From the NCBI RefSeq assembly GCF_003071365.1, contig NZ_CP028960.1, positions 2,214,501 through 2,278,500 of the forward strand: a DNA stretch of 64,000 nt, written 5' to 3'. The translations under genes and the position numbers were made by a program. The stretch's first letter is position 1, and every line of letters begins with the position of its first letter. The notes beneath the pieces were generated by a model. The model did not search any database and had not been told where the DNA came from. It saw nothing but the letters and a program-made list of their open reading frames with translations. Of this stretch, positions 27,096-34,567 are shown piece by piece. The stretch is from Methyloceanibacter sp. wino2. GTDB taxonomy: Bacteria > Pseudomonadota > Alphaproteobacteria > Rhizobiales > Methyloligellaceae.

Positions 27096-27364
27096 CGGTC
27101 TGTTCCAGGTTCTCTTGAGAGGAGGCCAGGCGTTGCGCACCCTGGGCAACAGTCGCGGACAGGTACGCGGAGCCGAGACCTGCTGGTAAGGCCTGGAATC
27201 GTTATGGCGCGTCGTCGGCGAGTGGCGCGGCTTAATCTACAAGATGCGCCGCCCCGTGCAAGGTTCCATTGTCAGGCCGCCAGTAATGCCTAGGGAATTG
27301 CCAAAAGTCTTATAGATGTTGCCAATCAGACGGTGGGTGCCCGGTCCCTCACGAACCGGGTCCG
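27096..27364. other. Intergenic region between importer operon and two-component system
   Basis: No gene seen. It should contain the promoter of the importer operon (minus strand). Just after the response-regulator stop lies a small hairpin, CCCGGT-N9-ACCGGG (27340-27360), without a T-tract. Confidence 0.35.
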
Positions 27365-28051
27365 TCAGCCCGCCGCCGGCGGCTTCAAGCGGTAGCCGTG
27401 GCCCCGCACGGTTTCGATCAGGGGGTCCCGGCCCTTGGTGTCGATCTTGCGCCGGAGCCGGGCGATGTACACGTCCACCACATTGGTCAAGGGGTCCTCG
27501 CTGTACCCCCACACCTGGTTGAGGATGCGCGTCCGCGAGAACACGCGCCCCGGTGAACTCATCAGTAGTTCGAGGATCGCCAGTTCCTTGGCGGTGAGCT
27601 TGATCGGTTCGCCGCCGCGCTTCACCTCCAGCAATTCGCGGTCGAGTTCCAAATCGCCAACCGTCAGCACGTTGGAACTCGGTTTAAAGGCGTGGGAGCG
27701 CCGCACCAGCGCTTCCATCCGGACCAGCAGCTCATCGAAGTCGAAGGGCTTGGTGAGATAGTCGTCGGCACCGAGCTTGATGCCTTTGATCTTGTCCTCG
27801 ATGGCGTCCATCGCAGTCAGCATCAGGATGGGTGTGTGCTGACCTTCCTGGCGCAGTCGCTGGCACACGTCGTAACCGTGCATATCAGGGAGCATGAGAT
27901 CGAGCACGATCACATCGAAGTCGCCGGTCTTCGCAAGGTCGATGCCGTCGCCGCCGTTCTCTGCGACGGTCACGCCATGGTTCTCCGCGCGCAGGCCCCG
28001 GTCGATGAAATCGGCGACGCGCGGTTCGTCTTCCACCAAGAGCACGTTCAC
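27365..28051 (-). CDS. OmpR/PhoB-type DNA-binding response regulator
   Basis: A 228-residue regulator: receiver domain with Asp51 in VIVLDLMLPD, Thr in LTAMD and Lys in LTKPFDF, followed by a winged-helix output domain (IKLTAKELAILELLMSSPGRVFSR, then VDVYIARLRRKID and ETVRGHGYRL). The start overlaps the kinase stop... on the minus strand the kinase gene lies upstream and the two share 4 bases (28048-28051), showing that the pair is cotranscribed with the kinase first. Confidence 0.93.
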   Translation of the reverse strand: MNVLLVEDEPRVADFIDRGLRAENHGVTVAENGGDGIDLAKTGDFDVIVLDLMLPDMHGYDVCQRLRQEGQHTPILMLTAMDAIEDKIKGIKLGADDYLTKPFDFDELLVRMEALVRRSHAFKPSSNVLTVGDLELDRELLEVKRGGEPIKLTAKELAILELLMSSPGRVFSRTRILNQVWGYSEDPLTNVVDVYIARLRRKIDTKGRDPLIETVRGHGYRLKPPAAG

Positions 28052-29715
28052 GCTTGGCTCCCTCCCACCTTTTCCGGCAAGCTTACCAGAATAATCGTTC
28101 CTTCCCCGACCTTACTTTGGACCTCGATCGTTCCGCCATGGGCTTGCACAATGGCGCGGGCCACGGGCAGACCGAGCCCCAAGCCTTCTTCGTTGGCCTC
28201 GGCGGCGTTTCCCGCCCGCCGGAAGCGCTCGAAGATATTCTCCATGTCTTCTTGTGGAATGCCGACGCCTTGGTCGGCGACCTTGATAGTGACGGTGCCG
28301 TTCTCACGCGACAGTCCGACGTCCACCTTTCCCTTGGCATTGGAGTAGCGGACGGCGTTGTCGAGGACGATCAGCAGCAGCTGCCGCAGCCGCGCCGGAT
28401 CGCCGTCGATCACCTCGTGAGGGGTATCGTTTGCGAACTCGATCCCCACGTCCTTGTTCATGGCGATGATCTTGGCGTCTCCCACAACGCTTTCGACAAG
28501 CTCCGTGAGGTCGACGGGTTTGATCTTCAGCTTGGCCGCGCCGGCGCCTTGCCGGGCGATGAACAGGAGGTCGCCCACCAGGACGGACAGATGCTTCGCC
28601 TGCTCCACGATACGCTCGATGGAATGCTTGTATTCCGGAATGCGCTTGTTGCGGCCGCGCAAGGCAATCTCGCCCTCACCGCGAATGACCGTCAGCGGGG
28701 TGCGCAGTTCATGGCTGATGTCGGCGAAAAAGGCGCGGCGCGTCTCGTCGATTTTCCGCAGCGAGTCGTTCGCAAAGCGCAGTTCTTCGGTCCGCTCCTC
28801 GACGATCGATTCCAGATTGTCGCGTGCATCCTGCAGCGCCTTCTGATGGTCTTGGAGATCGGCGGCCATGCTGTTGAAGCTACGCCCGAGCTCGGCGAAC
28901 TCGTCCTTCCCCCGGACGGCGATGCGGTAGGAGAGGTCACCCTCGGCTAGTTTTCGCGTTCCGTCCAGGAGGGCGGCCAGAGGCGCGCGCAGACCGCGGA
29001 TCAGTACGAAAGCAAGGGCCAGCGTGATGAGAACGGCAAGGATGGCGTGGATCGTGCTGATCCGTTCCAGCCGGGTCAGGAGCTGCGTCGCGGCTGCGTC
29101 GATTCTGAGGACCTCGGCCGTTTCGTCGGCCAAAGCGACCTCGATCAGCTCGTTGAGTTCGCGATCGATACCGCCCCGCAGGAGATCGACCAGATTTTGC
29201 CAAGCGATGTCGGGTCGTCCCCGGCTTCTCAGTTGCTCGACCTTGGAAAGCTGGTCCAACACGCGCCGGTACTCTTTACGGATCGCCTCCAGCCGGCGGA
29301 CTTCGGCAAGCTCGGCCCGGTGTTCTTCGTCTTGCACGATCGCCAGTTCGCGGCGCGACAGGTCTTCGAGGGCCGACAGGTCGGATTCGATGACCTTTTT
29401 GAGATACGCCTCGCCTAGGGGGCGGTCGGACAGACCGGTGAGGAGTGTATCGGTCCAGGCCTTGAAGAGTTGCTGGCTGTGACGCGAAAGCTGGAGCTGC
29501 CTTTCCAGTTGCTCATGCGCGATGCGCGACCGGATCAGGTAGCGATGCGACTGCGTCACCCCCCAATAGGAGAACGCCGCTGCCGATAGCGACATGGCCA
29601 GCAAGAGACAGGCTGCGATGAGAAGCTTGGTGCGATAACGCATCAGATGCAAAGCGCTCCTTGGTAGCCGCGTCGAGGCGCTTCCGGGCGCACTTTTCGT
29701 CTGGGTCGCGGTCAA
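28048..29715 (-). CDS. HAMP-domain sensor histidine kinase
   Basis: A 555-residue kinase. A first membrane helix (about 29-50) and a second (about 222-240) flank a helical periplasmic region of about 170 residues with coiled-coil character. HAMP follows (about 240-292), then HisKA with phosphoacceptor His335 in FFADISHELRTPL, and an ATPase domain with VLDNAVRYSNA (N box), DQGVGIP (G1) and GLGLGLPVARAI (G2). It is the partner of the OmpR-type regulator immediately downstream. The divergent neighbours are the tandem beta-barrel-like genes, which may be targets (inference). Confidence 0.92.
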   Translation of the reverse strand: MTATQTKSAPGSASTRLPRSALHLMRYRTKLLIAACLLLAMSLSAAAFSYWGVTQSHRYLIRSRIAHEQLERQLQLSRHSQQLFKAWTDTLLTGLSDRPLGEAYLKKVIESDLSALEDLSRRELAIVQDEEHRAELAEVRRLEAIRKEYRRVLDQLSKVEQLRSRGRPDIAWQNLVDLLRGGIDRELNELIEVALADETAEVLRIDAAATQLLTRLERISTIHAILAVLITLALAFVLIRGLRAPLAALLDGTRKLAEGDLSYRIAVRGKDEFAELGRSFNSMAADLQDHQKALQDARDNLESIVEERTEELRFANDSLRKIDETRRAFFADISHELRTPLTVIRGEGEIALRGRNKRIPEYKHSIERIVEQAKHLSVLVGDLLFIARQGAGAAKLKIKPVDLTELVESVVGDAKIIAMNKDVGIEFANDTPHEVIDGDPARLRQLLLIVLDNAVRYSNAKGKVDVGLSRENGTVTIKVADQGVGIPQEDMENIFERFRRAGNAAEANEEGLGLGLPVARAIVQAHGGTIEVQSKVGEGTIILVSLPEKVGGSQA

Positions 29716-29962
29716 CTCCCTCCGCCGAACGGGGCAGCCTGTTACCTATACTGCATTTTCGCATGATTGACGGGCAGTTCGACCGTCGTCTGCGACGCGT
29801 CCGCGTTCATGCCGCCCCTGCGGTAGATTTTGGCGCGATTGCCATACCTTCCCGTATCTATTGGCAAAAATGCACCTCTAGCATTGCCATGTGGCACATC
29901 TTTCGTGGATATTAAGCAAAAGGGCGGGCAAACCGTCAGAGGGATGTGTTGGGGGGTAGCAC

Positions 29963-30778
29963 GTGTCGACGTCGGGATTTGCAGTGAACCCGTCCAGCCG
30001 GGGTGGGTCGGCTTTTGCCGTCGTCTGCGGTGGCATCGCGGCGAGCATCTTGCTCCCCGCCGCCGTTGCCTTCGCCGAATTCGAAATTCCGGAAGTGGAT
30101 GCCGAGAAGGGGGCCTTCGAGGCCGAGTATCGCGGTGCCAAACATTGGGGCTTGCCGCCGAGCGATGATGACGACGACCGCGAAGCGCTCCGTCAGAGCC
30201 ATGAGATCGAACTCCAATACGGGCTGACGGACTGGTGGATGCTGCGTCTCACCCCGAATGTCGAGCGCGTGCCCGGCAAGTCCGCCGAGTTCTCGTCCCT
30301 GGGTGTCGAGACACAGTTCGTGTTGGCGCCGCGCAACGATGGTTTCTTCGGCTTGGCGGTGATGGCCGGCTACGGCCCGTACTCGCTCTTCGTCGAAGAC
30401 AATACGCCCGACGAATTCGAGTTCGGTCCGGTGATGGAGGTTGCTCCCGGACCTTGGCTTCTCACCCTCAACCCCCGGCTCACGACGGACGTCGGTAAAG
30501 ATGCAGAGCACGACGGGCTTGGTTTCGAATACGCAGCGCAGCTTCGCTATCAATTCACGGAGCGTCTGGGTGCTGCGGTGCTCGGCTTCGGAGAGATCGA
30601 GGAGCTCGCTCACACAGGCCCGTTCGAGTCGCAGACGCACGTGCTTGGTCCGAGCCTCTACGTGTTTTCCGCGCCCGACGCGGAAAGGGAGTGGCTCCGC
30701 GGCGCCGGCATGCTGTTCGGCCTCACTGAAGCATCGGCCAAATCCGCCGTGCGCATAACCCTCGCGGTGGAGTTCTAA
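29963..30778 (+). CDS. Outer-membrane beta-barrel-like protein, copy 1 of a paralogous pair
   Basis: A 271-residue exported protein (signal peptide to about residue 38, cleaved near AFA-EFEIPEVD). The mature sequence has alternating hydrophobic and polar stretches, a Phe C-terminus (ITLAVEF) and repeated aromatic girdle positions, as expected of a small beta-barrel. It shares with the next gene the patterns EYRGA.HWGLPP, LRQSHE.E.QY, GFGFEY or GLGFEY and AGPF or TGPF plus the E.IE.L/MS region. An acidic run SDDDDDRE lies near residue 67. TAATG overlap with the next gene indicates tight coupling. Function unknown. Confidence 0.65.
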   Translation: MSTSGFAVNPSSRGGSAFAVVCGGIAASILLPAAVAFAEFEIPEVDAEKGAFEAEYRGAKHWGLPPSDDDDDREALRQSHEIELQYGLTDWWMLRLTPNVERVPGKSAEFSSLGVETQFVLAPRNDGFFGLAVMAGYGPYSLFVEDNTPDEFEFGPVMEVAPGPWLLTLNPRLTTDVGKDAEHDGLGFEYAAQLRYQFTERLGAAVLGFGEIEELAHTGPFESQTHVLGPSLYVFSAPDAEREWLRGAGMLFGLTEASAKSAVRITLAVEF

Positions 30779-31626
30779 TGGTCTCCTTCCCCACGCGCCA
30801 CGTCGCTATCGCGGCGATCCTTGTCGGGTCGGTCGGGCCTGCGCTGGCAGAGTTCGAGATCCAAGAGTCCACCATCGATCCCGGCGAGACCCAGCTCCAA
30901 TATCGTGGTGCGTGGCACACTGGTCTGCCGCCGGCCGGTGATGTCGAGGACATCAGCATCTTGCCGGATACCGAAGAAGCACCTCTGCGCCAAAGCCACG
31001 ACTTCGAGATTCAATACAGCCCGACTACGTATTGGCTGGTGGCGCTAACTCAGGTCCTCGATGAGCCGATTGATGACAATGGCGCTGATCTCAATGCAAT
31101 CGAGTTCGAAACCCAGTTCGAACTCATTACGCGTGAAGGCGATGGGCTTGGTCTGTCAATCCAGGGCGGGACAGAGCAACCCGTGTTCGAGGCGCGCGAT
31201 GAAAACGATCCGGAGATCGCTTTCGGTCCGATCGTCGAGCTTTCGAAGTCGAACTATACGCTTGTGCTGAACCCGCTGTTCTTCCGCCTAATCGGTGACA
31301 AGAACGATCAGGAAGGTTTCGGGTTCGAATATGGCTGGCAAGCGCGCAAGGAGCTGTTCGGTGAGCGCCTATGGCTTGCGGTCGAGATGTTCGGGGAGAT
31401 CGAGGACATGTCGAATGCGGGGCCGTTCAATGAGCAGCAGCACAGCATTGGGCCGGCCTTCTACTATACGTTCGGCAAGGAGGATGACTTCGTCGGCGAC
31501 GACGACCTCTACGACGTCGACCGCAAAAGCAAGGAGTTCACGGTGAGCCTCGGCGCGCAGTTCGGGCTTACCGACGCAACATCCGATGTCGCCGTGAAAG
31601 TCTTCATCGGATACGAGTTCGACTGA
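30778..31626 (+). CDS. Outer-membrane beta-barrel-like protein, copy 2 of a paralogous pair
   Basis: A 282-residue paralogue of the preceding protein, with a signal peptide (cleaved about at ALA-EFEIQES), the shared LQYRGAWHTGLPP and LRQSHDFEIQY segments, LNPLFFRLIGDKNDQEGFGFEY and the GEIEDMSNAGPFNEQQHSIGP segment. Acidic residues are frequent (for example EDDFVGDDDLYDVD). The C-terminus is GYEFD rather than a terminal Phe. Base composition is somewhat lower in GC than copy 1. Its 3' end converges on tonB, 18 bases away. A role in outer membrane passage or binding next to the TonB system is inferred only. Confidence 0.65.
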   Translation: MVSFPTRHVAIAAILVGSVGPALAEFEIQESTIDPGETQLQYRGAWHTGLPPAGDVEDISILPDTEEAPLRQSHDFEIQYSPTTYWLVALTQVLDEPIDDNGADLNAIEFETQFELITREGDGLGLSIQGGTEQPVFEARDENDPEIAFGPIVELSKSNYTLVLNPLFFRLIGDKNDQEGFGFEYGWQARKELFGERLWLAVEMFGEIEDMSNAGPFNEQQHSIGPAFYYTFGKEDDFVGDDDLYDVDRKSKEFTVSLGAQFGLTDATSDVAVKVFIGYEFD

Positions 31627-31644
31627 GCGCGGGTCTGGACGACG

Positions 31645-32472
31645 TCAGCGGACGGTGAAGCGGAACGGTACCGACACCGAGATTGTCTCCTCGCCGACAT
31701 CCGAGGGAATTGCCGGGAACGGCGCTGCGCTTGCGATCGACTCAAGCGCCGCGTTGTCGAGTTCCTTGTAGCCGGAGCTCTTGACGATCTTATGCGTCAC
31801 GAGCTCGCCATCGGATTTGACGGTGAGGCGTACGACGGCCGTCCCGACACGCGTCGTACGCGGGTTGATTTTCGCATGTTCCAGATGCACCCGAAGTTTG
31901 CCGAGATAGACTCTGTGCGCGGTGGCGCTACCGCCGGTCTTTTCCTCGCCTGAGCTTTCACGCATCGCAATGACGGTCTGCTGCACGACGGTGGCCACCT
32001 GCTGGGGCAGGGGCTGTTCCTGGACTTCCGGCTCGGGCTCCTTCACCGGCTCCAGAATCTTTTCGACCGGCTCGCGTTCCGTTACCTCGGGCTCTTCCTG
32101 TAGGAGTTCCTCGGTCGGCTCGAGCAGTTCGCTTTCGGGGCCCGTCGGCGAGGCGAGCAAGGCATGCTGAACGGGCTGAACTTCCGGAATGTCCTCTACG
32201 GGCAGTTCTTCCTGTTGCTCGACAGCTTCCACCTGCTCCAACGGCTGTGCCGCGGCGCTCATCACGGGCGGCGCCTCGACGGCCTGAACCGAAACCGCAT
32301 CTTCACCGAGCTTGGCGAAGCCCTCGATCGCAATGCCCTGCTCGACGACCATGACGTCGCCGCCGGTGCCTTCTTCGAAGGCGGCGCCCCCGGATTCGGG
32401 AAGCAGGATGGCGAGCAGAAAGGCGGCGTGAACGCCGATAGACACCAACCATGCAATGACATTGAGCGGCAT
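31645..32472 (-). CDS. tonB: TonB energy-transducing protein
   Basis: A 275-residue protein with one N-terminal membrane helix (IAWLVSIGVHAAFLLAILLP), a long Pro/Glu/Val-rich periplasm-spanning section (about 60-170) and a C-terminal TonB domain (YLGKLRVHLEHAKINPRT, VRLTVKSDGELVTHKIVKSSGY, LDNAALESI). It passes proton-motive energy from ExbBD to outer membrane receptors. It is the last gene after exbB and exbD, with GGAG 6 bases before the start. Two TonB-dependent receptors are encoded 2-8 kb away. Confidence 0.93.
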   Translation of the reverse strand: MPLNVIAWLVSIGVHAAFLLAILLPESGGAAFEEGTGGDVMVVEQGIAIEGFAKLGEDAVSVQAVEAPPVMSAAAQPLEQVEAVEQQEELPVEDIPEVQPVQHALLASPTGPESELLEPTEELLQEEPEVTEREPVEKILEPVKEPEPEVQEQPLPQQVATVVQQTVIAMRESSGEEKTGGSATAHRVYLGKLRVHLEHAKINPRTTRVGTAVVRLTVKSDGELVTHKIVKSSGYKELDNAALESIASAAPFPAIPSDVGEETISVSVPFRFTVR

Positions 32473-32492
32473 GAACTGCTCCGCTTGGTGCC

Positions 32493-32939
32493 CTAATGGC
32501 CCGCTGTTTCGGCGGCCTTCGGCTGGGACAGCAGCGAGACGCGCGAATAACCACTTGAGCCGACGCGGCCGAGGATTTCCATCACCTCGCCATAGGGACG
32601 GTTCTTGTCACCGCGCACGTAAACCACGGTGTCGCCCTCGGTCGCCCGAAGCGCCTCGAGCCGTGGCACCAGCGTGTCGACGGTGACCTGGTCCTCGCGG
32701 ATGTAGACAAGACCATCCGCATCCAGGGAGACGATCATCGGCTTCTTCGGCTGGCTGACCTTCGCGGCGGATGTCTTCGGCAGCTCAACCGGCACCCCGG
32801 CGACCAGCAGCGGCGCGGTGATCATGAAGATGATCAGGAGCACCAGCATCACGTCGACCATGGGCGTGATGTTGATTTCCGAGATCGGGCGGTACCCGCC
32901 TTCCTCGGCTCCCCCACCATTGCCGACGGACATACCCAT
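32493..32939 (-). CDS. exbD: Biopolymer transport protein ExbD
   Basis: A 148-residue protein with the ExbD/TolR motif ISEINITPMVDVMLVLLIIFMITAPLL; the Asp in PMVD is the proton-pathway residue. A periplasmic domain with VYVRGDKNRPYGEVMEILG follows. The start codon overlaps the exbB stop (TAATG), and tonB begins 20 bases after its stop. Confidence 0.93.
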   Translation of the reverse strand: MGMSVGNGGGAEEGGYRPISEINITPMVDVMLVLLIIFMITAPLLVAGVPVELPKTSAAKVSQPKKPMIVSLDADGLVYIREDQVTVDTLVPRLEALRATEGDTVVYVRGDKNRPYGEVMEILGRVGSSGYSRVSLLSQPKAAETAGH

Positions 32940-33589
32940 TACGAAGGCTTCCCTGCGCGGAGCGGTTCAACGTTATCACCGCGCGCGCGTTGCGCCTGAG
33001 CTTCGCCTTCATCCTCGGTCAAGTCGCGGGCAATCTCGATGATCGCGTCGTTGCCCTTGGCGAACGCGCGGCCGAGTGCGACGGAGATCTGGTTGTAGGC
33101 GACGACCGCGGGAATGGCGGCGGCGAGACCGATCGCCGTCACGATGAGGGCTTCGGCGATGCCGGGCGCCACCACCGCGAGGCTGGTGTCCTTCTGCGTG
33201 GCGATGGCGGTGAAGCTGTTGACGATGCCCCAAACGGTGCCGAACAGGCCGACGAACGGTGCGGCCGAGCCTACGGTCGCCAAGAACGGCAGGCCGACTT
33301 CCACCTTCTGAATTTCCGATTTGAGAGCGTGCCGAAGGGCGTTCTCCACCCGAAACCGGCGTTCAATCGGCGTATCGTCGAAATCCGCCGCAAGTTCGGC
33401 TTCACCGGCCTCGAGCACCTTGCGGGAGAACCCGCCGCGATCGGCGCTCGACCGGCTCTTGGCAAGGCGGCGGATGCCGCCTTTAAGCCAGTTCACCCGT
33501 ACGATCTTCTCGAAGATGATTGCCCAGCACGCCACGGAAGCGAGGACGAGAAGCAGGATCACGCCCTTGACCACCGGGTCCGCCTGCAT
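32939..33589 (-). CDS. exbB: Biopolymer transport protein ExbB (MotA/TolQ/ExbB)
   Basis: A 216-residue three-helix membrane protein: MQADPVVKGVILLLVLASVACWAIIFEK at the start and the long MotA/TolQ/ExbB domain VGLPFLATVGSAAPFVGLFGTVWGI, then APGIAEALIVTAIGLAAAIPAVVAYN. The start at 33589 gives the normal family length; a longer frame to 33730 adds low-quality sequence. It forms the stator-like proton channel with ExbD. Confidence 0.92.
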   Translation of the reverse strand: MQADPVVKGVILLLVLASVACWAIIFEKIVRVNWLKGGIRRLAKSRSSADRGGFSRKVLEAGEAELAADFDDTPIERRFRVENALRHALKSEIQKVEVGLPFLATVGSAAPFVGLFGTVWGIVNSFTAIATQKDTSLAVVAPGIAEALIVTAIGLAAAIPAVVAYNQISVALGRAFAKGNDAIIEIARDLTEDEGEAQAQRARGDNVEPLRAGKPS

Positions 33590-33665
33590 GAGCAGCCCCA
33601 GACACTGTAGTCGTGACTGGCAGCAGCAGTTACGATTTCCTGTTCCACTTCCACGGTGCCCGGTC

Positions 33666-34166
33666 CTATTTGTTAAGTGCGTTGTCGGTCCTGCTCGAAA
33701 CGGCAAGATCCTCGAGGCAGTCGGCCACATCTTCCGATCCGGCTTTGCACTCCATCACATCGTTGATCAAGAAACTTCCAACGTCGTCGCAGGACGTATT
33801 GGCCACGTCGAAGAGCTTCACGGTCCGCTTCTTCCCCTTGAGCGGGGCGAGTTCGACTGCGAAACGCTGGTCGATGATGCCGTCTGGACGGAAGAGGATG
33901 AGATCGAGTTTGAGCGCCTCGTAGGTCTTGTCGCCCTTGTTGTCGATGACGAAATAGGCGCGGCAATCGGAGCCTTTCGGCTCGAGCTTGTTCAGCTCGA
34001 TGGCGACGCTGCCTCCGTCGCCTTGCTCGGCCGCAGCGACGGCGTCTTCCTCAGCCGCAACGACGGGCGGCCGTACGAGCACGACGGCGGCGACAGCCAA
34101 GGCCGCCACGAAGACTCTTTGGATGAAACCGGCGCCGTGCCGGCTCTCGCGATTCGAAAAAAGCAC
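33666..34166 (-). CDS. Conserved periplasmic protein next to exbB
   Basis: A 166-residue exported protein: signal peptide (AGFIQRVFVAALAVAAVVLV), then VAIELNKLEPKGSDCRAYFVIDNKGDKTYEALKLDLILFRPDG and two further cysteines (NTSCDDVGSF, VMECKAGSED). The sequence looks like a small immunoglobulin-like beta sandwich. Proteins of this kind are, as I recall, often encoded beside exbB-exbD-tonB in rhizobiales; function unknown. It is the first gene of the exbB-exbD-tonB unit, 76 bases upstream of exbB. Confidence 0.7.
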   Translation of the reverse strand: MLFSNRESRHGAGFIQRVFVAALAVAAVVLVRPPVVAAEEDAVAAAEQGDGGSVAIELNKLEPKGSDCRAYFVIDNKGDKTYEALKLDLILFRPDGIIDQRFAVELAPLKGKKRTVKLFDVANTSCDDVGSFLINDVMECKAGSEDVADCLEDLAVSSRTDNALNK

Positions 34167-34567
34167 AAATACCTCCCATACCGAGCCTGCTATAAGGATC
34201 AGGTTTCGGTCGCCTAAAGGCGTTCCGACGGCGTTCGCCGCTCCCTTTTATGTTCCTCGATTTTGGCTGAGGGTACGCGCGAGGCCGCCAGCAAGTTCTG
34301 GGGCGTTCCGACACTTGGACCGACATCCAAACCAAAGACTAGTTAGTAGGTCCTCCGAGAGTACCAGAATTTATTTACCGTGGCGGCCCAGGGCATTCAA
34401 GCGTGTTACCTGCGGAGGATTTGGCAAGTGCATTGCCAGGTTTTCCATACCTTGATGCCAACATGCTTAAAGGCTTTCGGGTAGATCGGCCTAGCCCTCA
34501 ATGCTAAATTTTCCTTAATGGAAAATGGAACCTAGGCAACTAGGAACGCCTGTGGGGGGCTTTGAAT
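34167..34567. other. Divergent intergenic region before TonB receptor 1
   Basis: No gene found. It holds the promoters of the exbBD-tonB unit (minus) and receptor 1 (plus). ATTTTCC-TTAAT-GGAAAAT at 34508-34526 is a perfect inverted repeat 41 bases before the receptor start, suitable for a metal-type repressor, followed by CCTAGG/CTAGG half-sites. It does not match a standard Fur box. Confidence 0.4.

Noticed and set aside
34508..34526. Fur box before TonB receptor 1
   Set aside because: A perfect palindrome is there, but it does not match the GATAATGATAATCATTATC-type consensus; kept only as a generic inverted repeat.
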